A stretch of DNA of 64,000 nucleotides from Alphaproteobacteria bacterium. Lineage in GTDB: Bacteria; Pseudomonadota; Alphaproteobacteria; Rhodobacterales; Rhodobacteraceae. The stretch covers positions 62,001 to 126,000 of the forward strand of contig JAUHWT010000002.1 in the NCBI GenBank assembly GCA_030427145.1, written 5' to 3'. Positions 45,790 to 55,562 of the stretch are shown piece by piece. Position numbers and translations under genes: made by a program. Within the stretch, counting starts at the first letter, position 1, and every line of letters begins with the position of its first letter. Under the pieces are notes generated by a model. It saw nothing but the letters and a program-made list of their open reading frames with translations. It had not been told where the DNA came from and ran no database searches.

Positions 45790-46008
45790 ATGAGCGTCAT
45801 CACAAACGATCCGCAGACGAAATCCATCCTGTCCACCATCGGTGAAAAGTTCGAGACCGCGATCACCTGGTGCGAGCAGCATTCCCGCCGTGGCCAGGCA
45901 GCCCGCGAAGCCGCTGAACTGCTTCAGAAATCCGACGAGGAACTGGCTTCCATGGGCCTGACACGCAACGGTGTCGTACAGCACTGCTTCGGCCCGTACC
46001 TCGCCTGA
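45790..46008 (+). CDS. DUF1127 (YjiS-like) small protein
   Basis: 72 aa. The C-terminal pattern AAELLQKSDEELASMGLTRNGV is the DUF1127 core (leucine-rich, ending in GLTR). It has fewer arginines than the short Rhodobacter DUF1127 proteins, some of which bind RNA and act in stress responses and RNA turnover. The ribosome site AAGGAG is strong. It is separate from its neighbours and is likely stress regulated. Confidence 0.75.
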   Translation: MSVITNDPQTKSILSTIGEKFETAITWCEQHSRRGQAAREAAELLQKSDEELASMGLTRNGVVQHCFGPYLA

Positions 46009-46026
46009 TCCACACGAAGGGGTGTT

Positions 46027-46836
46027 TCAAAGGCCAAGTAACGCCTTTGTAATACCCGAATGCGGGGCATCGAGCCCCGAAATCACGTCGAGATGGTGAC
46101 GGTCGGATTCAATCGTCTGTCGCATCCTCATGTCAAACCCGGACCAGATATTGGCCAAGAGGGTGGTTTGACGGACGAATTCGGGACGCTCGTCGTCCCC
46201 GACCCAGGCATGCACGTCAAAGCTCTCCAGAGGCGCGTGAAGCGCCGAGCTTTCGCGGGTTGCCTCCGCCATGTCGAGTTGCAGTTCGGCATTCATGGCC
46301 AGCTTCAGCATGGGGCGCAGATCATGCACCCCACTGATGCTAAAAATTCCCGCAATGCGTTCAGTGACCGCCGCCGCCAGAGAGCTGTCCGCGCAGATCT
46401 GCCGGGTCACGAGATGCCCGCCAGCCGAGTGTCCCGCCAGACGGATCGGCCCATCAAAATCCTCCGCGACACGCGTGACCGCGCGGGCAATGCTTTGCGT
46501 GATTGAGGAAACCCGGACCTCCGGCGCCAGCGGATACCCCGGCATCACCACCGTCCAGCCATTCCCCAGAGCGCCCTCGGCAAGATGCGAAAAAACGCTC
46601 TGATCGAACTTCAGCCAGTACCCGCCATGCACGAACACGGCGACACCACCGGACACGCCTTCGGGCAGAAACACATCCATCACCTCCCGCGGATGCGGCC
46701 CGTAGGACACATTGCACCGCATGCGATCAGTCGCCATGCCATCCCGAAAGCCCGAAGAGCGCTCCAGCCACATGGCGGGAAACTCCTCGCCGCCTGGAAT
46801 ATTTGCGATATTCGCGTAGGCGTTGTCCCAGTCCAT
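46027..46836 (-). CDS. Alpha/beta hydrolase, kynurenine-formamidase-like
   Basis: 269 aa. The oxyanion motif HGGYW and nucleophile elbow GHSAGGH are those of the AFMID/kynurenine formamidase branch of alpha/beta hydrolases. The late SDRHHLDVISGL holds the catalytic His. It may hydrolyse N-formylkynurenine or a related amide or ester, but no other tryptophan-degradation gene lies nearby. It is five bases downstream of a RAM-domain gene on the same strand. Confidence 0.8.
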   Translation of the reverse strand: MDWDNAYANIANIPGGEEFPAMWLERSSGFRDGMATDRMRCNVSYGPHPREVMDVFLPEGVSGGVAVFVHGGYWLKFDQSVFSHLAEGALGNGWTVVMPGYPLAPEVRVSSITQSIARAVTRVAEDFDGPIRLAGHSAGGHLVTRQICADSSLAAAVTERIAGIFSISGVHDLRPMLKLAMNAELQLDMAEATRESSALHAPLESFDVHAWVGDDERPEFVRQTTLLANIWSGFDMRMRQTIESDRHHLDVISGLDAPHSGITKALLGL

Positions 46837-46841
46837 ACCGG

Positions 46842-47078
46842 TCAGAACGCCCGGAACGTGAGTGTCGTCAGCGACCGGTCAATATGCGGTATGTTGACGA
46901 TTTTCCCGTTGATATACCGCCCGACATCCTCACCATCGGGGATATAGACCTTCATGATCAGGTCATATTCGCCGGATGTCGAAAACAGCTCGGACGCAAA
47001 TTCCAGGTCATAGATGGCATCGGCAACCTCGTAGGTCCGCCCAGGGCTGCACCGCAACTGAATGAAAACACAGTTCAT
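46842..47078 (-). CDS. Stand-alone Lrp/AsnC ligand-binding (RAM) domain protein
   Basis: 78 aa. It has the RAM/ACT-like core VFIQLRCSPGRTYEVADAI and SGEYDLIMKVYIPD, without a DNA-binding domain. Such small proteins are thought to sense amino acids or modulate full-length Lrp regulators. It is the first gene of a two-gene unit with the formamidase-like hydrolase. Confidence 0.82.
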   Translation of the reverse strand: MNCVFIQLRCSPGRTYEVADAIYDLEFASELFSTSGEYDLIMKVYIPDGEDVGRYINGKIVNIPHIDRSLTTLTFRAF

Positions 47079-47139
47079 TTTGATCTCCTCGGTCTGCGCG
47101 ACCGGCGGCGCCGGTGGCCGTCACTCTGCCCCCGCGACT

Positions 47140-48030
47140 TCAGGGATTCAATACCAGAACAACAATTCCAACCGCGACGAGGATCATCCCAATCGTCTCC
47201 ACCAGACCCGGCTTTTCCCCAAACACGATGCGGGAGGTAAGGTAGCTGAACAGAAGTTCAATCTGACCCACCGCCTTCACATGGGCCGCGGAAATAAGCG
47301 CAAAGGCGGAGAACCAGCAGAACGACGCCAGCATCCCCGATACGCCAACCGGCAGCGCAATACGCCATTGCGCCAGCACGTTCCCCACCTCTCCGGGCGA
47401 CCTGCGCCTCATGTAGAGCGTCATCACGACGGTCTGTAACACCGTCACGCAGGCAAGCGTAAAAGCCGCATGATGAAACGAGCCTCCGTCGCCCTCAAGC
47501 GCCAGCCCCGCCGCACGATACGCCACCCCCGACAGGGCAAAAATCGCGCCACAGGCCAGACCGACACCGGTCGCCCGGCTCCAGATCCCCCCGGCCAGTC
47601 CGCTCGTCCGCGACAGCAGCAGCACCCCGACAAGGCTAACAACGATCCCGGTCATTGCGGCGGGCGACACCCGATCCCCGAGCAGCACAAGACCAATCAG
47701 CACCGCCTGCACCGTCTCGGTCTTCATGAATGTATTTCCGGCAGCGAAATTCCGAAGCGAGAACAGGTGCAGAAGCAACAGCGTCGCTGCAATCTGACAC
47801 AGCCCGCCCAGCGGCATCCAAAAGAAAAACGACGCGGACATGTCCGGCACGCCCAGACCACGCACCAGGGAAAACCCGAGAAACAGCAGCACTGCCCAGG
47901 GCGCGGCAAAAATGAACCGCGCATAGGCTGCACCGAGCACGCTGACCCGCCCCGTCAGGGTCTTTTGCAGCGCGGATCTCACGTTCTGCATGAACGCCGC
48001 GCCGACGGCCAAAAGTGCCCAGGTTTCCAA
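47140..48030 (-). CDS. EamA/DMT-family permease
   Basis: About 296 aa if started at TTG 48030, which follows AGGGAC; the frame is open to 48153 without a better start. There are ten hydrophobic helices in two repeats. It resembles drug/metabolite exporters. It is divergent from soeA with about 240 bases between them, so a link to sulfite or organosulfonate handling is possible but unsupported. Confidence 0.78.
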   Translation of the reverse strand: METWALLAVGAAFMQNVRSALQKTLTGRVSVLGAAYARFIFAAPWAVLLFLGFSLVRGLGVPDMSASFFFWMPLGGLCQIAATLLLLHLFSLRNFAAGNTFMKTETVQAVLIGLVLLGDRVSPAAMTGIVVSLVGVLLLSRTSGLAGGIWSRATGVGLACGAIFALSGVAYRAAGLALEGDGGSFHHAAFTLACVTVLQTVVMTLYMRRRSPGEVGNVLAQWRIALPVGVSGMLASFCWFSAFALISAAHVKAVGQIELLFSYLTSRIVFGEKPGLVETIGMILVAVGIVVLVLNP

Positions 48031-48266
48031 ATCAGTTGTCCCTAAAATCCGGCCGACATCGCGACCGCAACGGTCTGATAGCTTTACGACCGGAGAAACT
48101 AAAGTCTCAATTTTGTGGATTTTGTTCCCGCCTGACCGCCAAATCCGGAACAAACAAGGCCCAAACTTAGGCCAGTTGGAAAAAAATACCTGTCCAGACC
48201 GAAAACCGCTTGCGCTGTTCCCCGCCGGACAACATCCTTGGATAAAAAACAGGGAAGAATACCGGC

Positions 48267-51086
48267 TTGAACCATTTTGACCCCAATCCGAAGATATCGG
48301 ACGAGGTACGCAAATCGACCTGCTACATGTGTGCCTGCCGCTGCGGAATAGACGTGCACATGAAGGACGGCAAAGTCCGGCACATCGAAGGTAATCGCGA
48401 CCATCCCGTGAACCGTGGCGTGCTCTGCGCCAAGGGCTCCTCCGGCATCATGCAGCACCTGTCCCCGGCCAGACTGCGCGCGCCCATGAAACGCACCGGA
48501 CCCCGCGGCTCCGGCGAATTCAAGGAGATTTCCTGGGACGAGGCACTGACGCTCGCCACAGAATGGTTGGCCCCGATCCGGGAGAAACACCCTGAGAAGC
48601 TCGCCTTTTTCACCGGCCGCGACCAGTCACAGAGCTTCACCGGCTGGTGGACGCAGCAGTACGGCACACCCAACTACGCCGCTCATGGGGGCTTCTGCTC
48701 CGTTAACATGGCCGCCGCCGGCATCTACACCATGGGCGGGTCCTTCTGGGAATTCGGTACCCCGGACTGGGAACACACCAAACTGCTGATGATCTTCGGC
48801 GTGGCCGAGGACCACGACAGCAACCCGATCAAAATGGGCCTGGGCCAGCTAAAAGGCCGAGGCGCAAAGGTCATTGGCGTCAATCCCGTCCGCACCGGCT
48901 ACAACGCCATCGCGGATGAATGGGTCAGCATCACACCAGGCACGGACGGCCTTTACATCCTCAGCCTGGTTCACGTCCTGATGGCGTCCGGCAAAATCGA
49001 TCTCGACTATCTGTTGCGCTACACCAATGCCGCCCATCTGGTGGACCGTGATCCCAAGTCGCCCAATTACGGCCTCTTCATGCGTGACGAAGAGGGCCGC
49101 GAGCTTATTTTCGACCGGGAAACACACAGGGCCGTTCCCTGGGACACGCCCGATGCCAAACCTTCGCTGCATGGCGCCGTCAATATCGGACCAACCCACG
49201 CGGTCCCCGTGTTCCAGCTTATGGCGGGCGAATATCTCGACGCCAAATACGCACCCGAAGCCGTGGCTGAGACCTGCGGCGTATCAGCGGAGAGCATCCG
49301 CAAAACCGCCGCCGAACTGGCCCAAGTCGCATTTGAACAAACCGTAACGCTCGACCGGCCCTGGACCGATTTCCGTGGCATAAAACACGACAAAATGGTC
49401 GGGCGACCCGTCAGCTTCCACGCCATGCGCGGCATATCGGCCCATTCCAACGGCTTCCAGACCTGCCGTTCGCTTCATCTGCTACAGATCATTCTGGGCT
49501 CCGTCGAAACGCCAGGCGGTTTCCGATTTAAGCCGCCCTATCCACGCCCGGTCGAGGGCCATCCCAAACCGCATTTCAAGGTCACACCCGGCCTGCCCCT
49601 CGACGGCCCCCATCTGGGCTATCCCCGTGGCCCCGAGGATCTGGGTGTCAATGAGGATGGCACCGCGAAGCGCATCGACAAGGCGTTTACCTGGGAAAAC
49701 CCCATGTCCGCCCACGGCATGATGCACATGGTCATCGCCAATGCCGTCGCGGGCGACCCCTACGAGATCGACACGCTCTTCCTCTACATGGCCAACATGG
49801 CGTGGAACTCATCCATGAACACCGCCCAGGTCATGGACATGCTCACGGCCAAACGGGACGACGGCGAATACAAAATCCCCCATATCATCTACTCCGACGC
49901 CTATTCGTCCGAGACCGTGGCCTTCGCCGACCTGATCCTGCCCGACACGACCTATCTCGAACGGCACGACTGCATCAGCATCCTGGACCGTCCCATCGGC
50001 GAGCCCGACCTCATGGCTGACGCCATCCGCTGGCCCGTGGTGGAACCCGACCGCAACGTGCGCGGTTTCCAGTCGGTCCTGATCGACCTCGGCGTTCGGC
50101 TCGGCCTGCCGGGTATGGTCGATGCGGAGGGCGACGCGGTTTACAAGGATTACGCCGATTACATCGTAAACCACCAGCGCCGCGCCGGTGTTGGTCCCCT
50201 CGCCGGATTTCGGGGGCTGGACGGGGACAGCGACGGGCGCGGCGAGCCCAACCCGGACCAGATCGACGCCTATATCAAAAACGGTGGTTTCTGGGGCGCA
50301 CATGTGCCCGAGGAGGCGAGCTATTTCAAACCCTGGAACGAGGGCTACCAGAACTGGGCCGTCGAACGCGGCCTCTGCGACAAACCCGCACCTTACCTGT
50401 TCCAGCTCTACGTCGAACCCATGGCGAAGTTTCAGAACGCTGCGGAAGGCCGGGGCGACCACCAGCCACCGGACAACGTGCGCGAGCAGCTGAAACAGGC
50501 CATGTCGCCCATCCCGATCTGGTATCCGCCGTTTGAGGACGACCTGGTCGACAATGGCGACTATCCCCTGCATGCCGTCACACAACGCCCCGCCGCCATG
50601 TACCATTCCTGGGGCACCCAAAACGCCTGGTTGCGCCAGATCCACGGCGAAAACCCACTCTATATTCCAGGCGAAATCTGGGACTCCCAGGGTTTCGAGG
50701 ATGGCGACTGGGCCCACGTGATCTCCGCCCACGGCAAAATTACCGTCCCGGCCGCGCGCATGGACGCGCTCAATCCCAACACCGTCTGGACCTGGAACGC
50801 CATCGGCAAACGCGGCGGCGCCTGGGCGCTCGATCCGGACGCGCCGGAAGCCAAACGCGGGTTCCTGCTCAATCACCTGATCAGTGAACTCCTTCCACCC
50901 AAAGGCGATGGCCTCCGCTGGTCCAATTCCGACCCCGTCACCGGTCAGGCTGCCTGGTACGACCTGCGCGTGCGCGTGGAACGGGCCGGACCGCAGAAAC
51001 GTACTGCCCCCGACATTTCGGACCAGAAATCGCCGGTCGGCTACGGTCCGGACGTCCTGCGTCAGGGCGAGGAGTGGCTGAAATGA
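48267..51086 (+). CDS. soeA: Sulfite dehydrogenase SoeA (molybdopterin catalytic subunit)
   Basis: 939 aa. Cys19, Cys22, Cys26 and Cys54 form the [4Fe-4S] site (CYMCACRC ... VLCAKG). The bis-MGD domains follow, with a Cys in HGGFCSVNMAAAG as probable Mo ligand and a C-terminal LRVRVE-type domain. There is no twin-arginine signal, so it faces the cytoplasm as SoeA does. TTG 48267 is the only usable start: a TAA lies at 48243 in frame, and no ATG or GTG lies between. The gene order A-B-C with a four-base overlap matches soeABC. Oxidises sulfite to sulfate. A PsrA/PhsA-type reductase is the main alternative. Confidence 0.78.
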   Translation: MNHFDPNPKISDEVRKSTCYMCACRCGIDVHMKDGKVRHIEGNRDHPVNRGVLCAKGSSGIMQHLSPARLRAPMKRTGPRGSGEFKEISWDEALTLATEWLAPIREKHPEKLAFFTGRDQSQSFTGWWTQQYGTPNYAAHGGFCSVNMAAAGIYTMGGSFWEFGTPDWEHTKLLMIFGVAEDHDSNPIKMGLGQLKGRGAKVIGVNPVRTGYNAIADEWVSITPGTDGLYILSLVHVLMASGKIDLDYLLRYTNAAHLVDRDPKSPNYGLFMRDEEGRELIFDRETHRAVPWDTPDAKPSLHGAVNIGPTHAVPVFQLMAGEYLDAKYAPEAVAETCGVSAESIRKTAAELAQVAFEQTVTLDRPWTDFRGIKHDKMVGRPVSFHAMRGISAHSNGFQTCRSLHLLQIILGSVETPGGFRFKPPYPRPVEGHPKPHFKVTPGLPLDGPHLGYPRGPEDLGVNEDGTAKRIDKAFTWENPMSAHGMMHMVIANAVAGDPYEIDTLFLYMANMAWNSSMNTAQVMDMLTAKRDDGEYKIPHIIYSDAYSSETVAFADLILPDTTYLERHDCISILDRPIGEPDLMADAIRWPVVEPDRNVRGFQSVLIDLGVRLGLPGMVDAEGDAVYKDYADYIVNHQRRAGVGPLAGFRGLDGDSDGRGEPNPDQIDAYIKNGGFWGAHVPEEASYFKPWNEGYQNWAVERGLCDKPAPYLFQLYVEPMAKFQNAAEGRGDHQPPDNVREQLKQAMSPIPIWYPPFEDDLVDNGDYPLHAVTQRPAAMYHSWGTQNAWLRQIHGENPLYIPGEIWDSQGFEDGDWAHVISAHGKITVPAARMDALNPNTVWTWNAIGKRGGAWALDPDAPEAKRGFLLNHLISELLPPKGDGLRWSNSDPVTGQAAWYDLRVRVERAGPQKRTAPDISDQKSPVGYGPDVLRQGEEWLK

Positions 51087-51823
51087 CCTCCCTGCCCCAA
51101 TCCACCGAAAAATCCCTTGGCCTCGTCATTGACCTCGACACCTGCGTCGGCTGCCACGCCTGCGTGACGGCCTGCAAGGAATGGAACACCAATGGCTACG
51201 GCGCGCCGCTGTCCGACCAGGACCCCTACGGCGCCGACCCGGTTGGCACCTTTCTGAACCGCGTTCATTCCTACGAATACGTGCCCGAGGACGGCTCCGC
51301 GCCGGGTGTTGTCCATTTCCCCAAATCCTGCCTCCACTGCGCCGACGCGCCCTGCGTTACGGTCTGCCCGACCGGTGCCAGCCTCAAGCGCGAGGAGGAC
51401 GGCATCGTTCTGGTCAATGAGGACGACTGCATCGGATGCGGCCTCTGCGCATGGGCCTGCCCTTATGGAGCACGCGAACTCGATGCCTCCGCCGGTGTGA
51501 TGAAGAAATGCACGCTCTGCGTCGACCGCATCTACAACGTCAACCTGCCGGAAGAGGACCGCCAGCCCGCCTGCGTCCGCACCTGCCCGGCCGGAGCGCG
51601 CCATTTTGGTGACCTCTCCGACCCGGAGAGCGACGTCTCAAAACTCGTCACGGCACGCGGCGGTTTCGATCTGATGCCGGAACAGGAAACCCGCCCGGTC
51701 AACAAATACCTCCCCCCGCGCACGCGGGAGGAAACCGACATTCTCGCGCCGCTGCTCGATCCGGTGCCGGAAGCCCAGGGCGGCTTCCTCGGCTGGCTCG
51801 ACCGAACCCTGTCAAAGATCTGA
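51083..51823 (+). CDS. soeB: Sulfite dehydrogenase SoeB (iron-sulfur subunit)
   Basis: 246 aa from ATG 51083, overlapping the soeA stop. Four Cys clusters for four [4Fe-4S] centres are seen: CVGCHACVTAC, CLHCADAPCVTVCP, CIGCGLCAWACP, and CTLC followed by CVRTCP. Transfers electrons from SoeA to the membrane subunit. No signal peptide. DmsB-like family. Confidence 0.82.
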   Translation: MTSLPQSTEKSLGLVIDLDTCVGCHACVTACKEWNTNGYGAPLSDQDPYGADPVGTFLNRVHSYEYVPEDGSAPGVVHFPKSCLHCADAPCVTVCPTGASLKREEDGIVLVNEDDCIGCGLCAWACPYGARELDASAGVMKKCTLCVDRIYNVNLPEEDRQPACVRTCPAGARHFGDLSDPESDVSKLVTARGGFDLMPEQETRPVNKYLPPRTREETDILAPLLDPVPEAQGGFLGWLDRTLSKI

Positions 51824-51827
51824 TCCC

Positions 51828-52700
51828 ATGCATCCCGCACCGTCCATCATCACTTTCACGGTCCTCTCGGGCCTCGGCTTCGGGCTCATGGTCTGGCTCG
51901 GCCTCGGCGCTGTCGATGTCGAGGGCTGGATTGCCGCGACATTCTGCCTCATGGCGCTCGGCCTTGCCGGCGGTGGCCTCCTGTCCAGCCTGTTCCACCT
52001 TGGCCACCCCGAACGCGCCCCCAAAGCCCTGACCCAGTGGCGCAGCTCCTGGCTCAGCCGCGAGGGCATCCTGGCCATTGTGACCATGCTGCTCTTCACC
52101 CTGTTCTCACTGATCTGGGTCTTCGGTGGCGTCCGGTCCGGCCCCCTCGGCGCGCTTGCGGCCCTTGCCGCTCTGGCAACTGTGTTCTCCACCGCCATGA
52201 TCTACACCCAGATGAAAACGGTTCCCCGCTGGCACTCGCCGCTGACACCGGTCGTGTTCCTGCTGGCCTCCCTCTCCGGTGGCGCTCTGCTGGCGGGCAT
52301 GACCGCGTCGTTCTGGATAATCCTGTCGCTGGGCGTCGTTTTGATTCTGGACAGTGTCCAGGGCGAGGGCCGCTTTTCCCGGGCGAATGGTAATATTGCA
52401 ACGGCAACCGGTCTTGGAAAATTCGGCCGCCTGCGCCAGCTTGCACCGCCCCATACCGGCCAGAATTACCTGCTTAAGGAAATGGTCTACGTGATCGGCA
52501 GGAAACATGCGCACAAGATCAATATAATAGGCATGACCCTTGCCATTCCGGTTCCACTTTTCCTGATTGGCGTGTTCCACAACGGACACACGACATTCGG
52601 CCTCGCCGTTGTGAGCCACATCACCGGAATGGTATTACTTCGATGGCTCTTTTTCGCACGTGCCGAACATGTGGTTGGCATTTATTACGGTAAACACTAA
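51828..52700 (+). CDS. soeC: Sulfite dehydrogenase SoeC (DmsC-type membrane anchor)
   Basis: 290 aa, eight hydrophobic helices, DmsC family. It starts four bases after soeB. The SSLFHLGHPERAPKAL block, with its conserved His, and the RGLGKFG/LPPHTGQNY region are typical of the DMSO-reductase anchor group. It holds the quinone site and anchors SoeAB to the cytoplasmic face. Confidence 0.8.
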   Translation: MHPAPSIITFTVLSGLGFGLMVWLGLGAVDVEGWIAATFCLMALGLAGGGLLSSLFHLGHPERAPKALTQWRSSWLSREGILAIVTMLLFTLFSLIWVFGGVRSGPLGALAALAALATVFSTAMIYTQMKTVPRWHSPLTPVVFLLASLSGGALLAGMTASFWIILSLGVVLILDSVQGEGRFSRANGNIATATGLGKFGRLRQLAPPHTGQNYLLKEMVYVIGRKHAHKINIIGMTLAIPVPLFLIGVFHNGHTTFGLAVVSHITGMVLLRWLFFARAEHVVGIYYGKH

Positions 52701-52746
52701 CCCCTAAAGCGACACCGGCCCATTTCAGAACGATTCGCCAGGTACC

Positions 52747-53301
52747 ATGTCGCCAGAACTGACCAAACGCACCCGCAAGAAGCTCCGTGCAGCCGCGAAA
52801 TCAAGCTGCGTGAAACCCGCGCGCCTTCAGGTCGGAGCCCTGTGCTGGCGGTACACCGCGAAGGACAAAATCAAGGTACTTCTGGTTACCAGCCGCGAGA
52901 CCGGACGCTGGGTCATCCCCAAGGGCTGGACCATGAGCAACCGCACCACTGCCGGGGCGGCCGAACGGGAAGCCTGGGAAGAGGCCGGCGTCCGCGGCGA
53001 CATCAACGTACAAAGCGTTGGAATCTACACCTACCGAAAAAGGCTGGACCGCAAACGCAATGTCCGCTGCGTAGTCAAGGTTTTCCCGCTCGAGGTAAAG
53101 GAACAGCTTAAGCGCTATCCGGAATCGGGCCAGCGCAAAACCGAGTGGTTCAACCCCGCAAAAGCCGCCCGCAAGGTGAAGGAACCGGAACTCCGCACCA
53201 TTCTTCTCAATGCGAAATCCCTGATCGCGCACACGCAAAACCACGGATCGGTCGTTCGGGCCTCCGAGGATCCCGAACTGCTCGACACGATCACGGTCTG
53301 A
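52747..53301 (+). CDS. NUDIX hydrolase (DIPP-like)
   Basis: 184 aa. The Nudix box is clear: KGWTMSN...GAAEREAWEEAGVRG. A basic N-terminus (TRKKLRAAAKSS) and a basic RKRLDRKRNVRC strand are notable. The pattern is nearest to diphosphoinositol-polyphosphate hydrolases, which in bacteria act on dinucleoside polyphosphates. It is 46 bases past soeC, possibly on the same transcript. Confidence 0.83.
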   Translation: MSPELTKRTRKKLRAAAKSSCVKPARLQVGALCWRYTAKDKIKVLLVTSRETGRWVIPKGWTMSNRTTAGAAEREAWEEAGVRGDINVQSVGIYTYRKRLDRKRNVRCVVKVFPLEVKEQLKRYPESGQRKTEWFNPAKAARKVKEPELRTILLNAKSLIAHTQNHGSVVRASEDPELLDTITV

Positions 53302-53320
53302 ACCGCGTCACATTCGCGCC

Positions 53321-53650
53321 TTACGCCGCGTCCCCGTCAAAAAACGGCGTGCATTCCGCCACGATGACCGCGTTTTCGTCGAGCGCGCGCGCCATCAGCG
53401 CCCGTTCCTCCTCCGGCACCGGCTCCTCAGCCTCGCGATCCTCCAGCGTCCCGTAGCCCGTCACATCGAGCGGGTTCATGTCCGCCGACTTGAGCAGCGC
53501 CACAGCCTCCCGGACGGCCTCATCCTCGTCAACGCCCGTCGCGTAGCACAACAGCCCCGCGCCGGTCGCCTTTTTGGGCAGGCCGTCCCCCTTTTTCCGG
53601 CCGACCTGCACCACGAGGGTATAGACCTTCTGTGTCTTCTTTCCGCTCAC
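53321..53650 (-). CDS. Conserved hypothetical protein beside dapD
   Basis: 109 aa, acidic. It starts SGKKTQKVYTLVVQVGRKK, then GAGLLCYATGVDEDEAVREAV, and ends ECTPFFDGDAA. It has no membrane segment or enzyme motif. It lies eight bases downstream of dapD in the same direction and is probably co-transcribed. I know similar proteins only as roseobacter hypotheticals. Confidence 0.7.
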   Translation of the reverse strand: MSGKKTQKVYTLVVQVGRKKGDGLPKKATGAGLLCYATGVDEDEAVREAVALLKSADMNPLDVTGYGTLEDREAEEPVPEEERALMARALDENAVIVAECTPFFDGDAA

Positions 53651-53658
53651 GCCAGGGA

Positions 53659-54495
53659 TCAGTCGCGCAGCAGATCGTTGATCGAGGTCTTCGCACGGGT
53701 CTGTGCGTCAACGCGCTTCACAATCACCGCGCAATAGAGGTTGATACCGTTTTTGGACGGCATCGAACCCGCCACAACCACGGAGCCCGACGGAACCTCG
53801 CCGTAGCTTACATTGCCGGTTTCACGGTCCACGATCTTGGTGGATTTGCCGATGAACACACCCATGCCAAGCACCGAGCCCTCACGCACGATGCAGCCCT
53901 CAACCACCTCGGAGCGCGCGCCAATGAAGCAGTTGTCCTCAATGATCGTCGGCCCGGCCTGCATCGGCTCCAGAACACCGCCAATGCCAACGCCACCGGA
54001 CAGATGAACGTTTTTACCGATCTGTGCGCAGGAGCCAACCGTTGCCCAGGTATCCACCATGGTTCCGGAATCAACAAAAGCGCCGAGATTCACAAAGGAC
54101 GGCATCAGTACCACGCCCGGAGCAATATGCGCGGACCGTCGCACAACGCAGTTCGGCACGGCGCGGAAACCCGCCGCCGTCCACTCGCTCTCACCCCAGC
54201 CGAAGAACTTGCTGTCGACCTTGTCCCACCAGGTACCTCCCTGCGGACCACCGGACTGCGGCGCCATGTCCTTGACGCGGAAGCCAAGCAAAACGGCCTT
54301 CTTGGCCCACTGGTTCACATGCCACTCACCGCTTTCGGTTGGTTCGGCAACCCGCAACGCGCCACCATCCAGCGCATTGAGTGTTTCCTCAATCGCCTCG
54401 CGCACGTCACCACCGGTCGACGGTGTGATCGTGTCCCGGATTTCCCAGGCTGCCTCAATGGCGGTTTCCAGTTCGGTACGGCGGGTCTGATCCAT
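53659..54495 (-). CDS. dapD: Tetrahydrodipicolinate N-succinyltransferase
   Basis: 278 aa from ATG 54495 (the frame runs to 54510). The left-handed beta-helix hexapeptide repeats dominate the C-terminal half, with [20 protein letters not shown] and [10 protein letters not shown] as the family signature. It uses succinyl-CoA in lysine and diaminopimelate synthesis. The partner dapE is not in this window. Confidence 0.96.
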   Translation of the reverse strand: MDQTRRTELETAIEAAWEIRDTITPSTGGDVREAIEETLNALDGGALRVAEPTESGEWHVNQWAKKAVLLGFRVKDMAPQSGGPQGGTWWDKVDSKFFGWGESEWTAAGFRAVPNCVVRRSAHIAPGVVLMPSFVNLGAFVDSGTMVDTWATVGSCAQIGKNVHLSGGVGIGGVLEPMQAGPTIIEDNCFIGARSEVVEGCIVREGSVLGMGVFIGKSTKIVDRETGNVSYGEVPSGSVVVAGSMPSKNGINLYCAVIVKRVDAQTRAKTSINDLLRD

Positions 54496-54597
54496 CGGGG
54501 GCCTCTGCAACTGCGCTGAATTCGGTTTCGCGGGCAGCTATAATTAGTTAACGCTTGGCTGGCAATCTCAGTCCCTGGATTTCAGCAAAGGCAGAAA

Positions 54598-55419
54598 ATG
54601 ACCGACCTGAGCAAACGTCAAAGCCGTTTCCCCGATGCCAGCGAGGATCTCCGCAGAACCCGGGAAATGCCGGAAACGCCACAGACGGCCAGCCCCAGCT
54701 ACCGGCTTGCATTTGCCGACCCCGAATTCCTGCAGCGCGACGAGTTGCGCCCGGTCAGGCTCCAGCTTGAACTGCTGAAAACCGAGATGTCGATGATCGA
54801 GCGCGGCATCACCTCAACCGTTGCCATGCTGGGCAGCGCCCGCATCCCCGCACCCGAGGTCGCCGAAAGCACCGAACACCCGGGCCTTGCCGCCATGACC
54901 GGATACTACGCCCAGGCCCAGGAGTTCGCCCGCCTCGGCACAATCCGCTCCGTCGCGTCGGGCAACTGCGAGGGCGTCATCTGCACCGGGGGCGGCCCCG
55001 GCATCATGGAGGCCGGCAACCGCGGTGCGCTGGACGCAGGCGGTGTTTCAATCAGCCTCAACATCGTCCTGCCCCACGAACAGGTCCCGAACCTCTTCGG
55101 CACGCCCGACCTCAGCTTCAACTTCCACTACTTCGCCATCCGCAAGATGCACTTCCTGATGCGCGCCCGCGCCGTGGCCGTGTTCCCAGGCGGCTTCGGT
55201 ACTTTCGACGAGCTGTTCGAGACCCTGACCCTCGTTCAGACCAAACGGATGGAGCCACTCCCCATTGTCATGTTTGGCCGCGAGTTCTGGGAACGCGCGA
55301 TGAACCTGGAAGTCCTGGTTGAGGCCGGCACCATCTCCGCCAAAGACCTCGACCTGTTCCGCTACGTCGAAACCGCCGAGGAGGCTTGGGACTATATAGA
55401 CGGTTGGAAGGCGGAGTAA
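54598..55419 (+). CDS. LOG-family (TIGR00730) Rossmann-fold protein
   Basis: 273 aa. The family hallmarks GGGPGIMEAGNRGA and PGGFGTFDELFETLT are present. LOG proteins hydrolyse nucleoside 5-prime monophosphates to the free base and ribose 5-phosphate. The N-terminal 60 residues precede the usual core and may be a regulatory extension. Divergent from dapD. Confidence 0.9.
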   Translation: MTDLSKRQSRFPDASEDLRRTREMPETPQTASPSYRLAFADPEFLQRDELRPVRLQLELLKTEMSMIERGITSTVAMLGSARIPAPEVAESTEHPGLAAMTGYYAQAQEFARLGTIRSVASGNCEGVICTGGGPGIMEAGNRGALDAGGVSISLNIVLPHEQVPNLFGTPDLSFNFHYFAIRKMHFLMRARAVAVFPGGFGTFDELFETLTLVQTKRMEPLPIVMFGREFWERAMNLEVLVEAGTISAKDLDLFRYVETAEEAWDYIDGWKAE

Positions 55420-55562
55420 CGAAACCGGAGCCGCAACCAAAATTCCTCCAACCGGCCGTAACTGTCACCACCACAACGCCAAAGCAGGTTCCAAACCCCG
55501 TGTTGCCTATCTCCCGCCACTGACATAGCTTCCCGGAAACAAACTTCCGGGAGCAAAAACAA

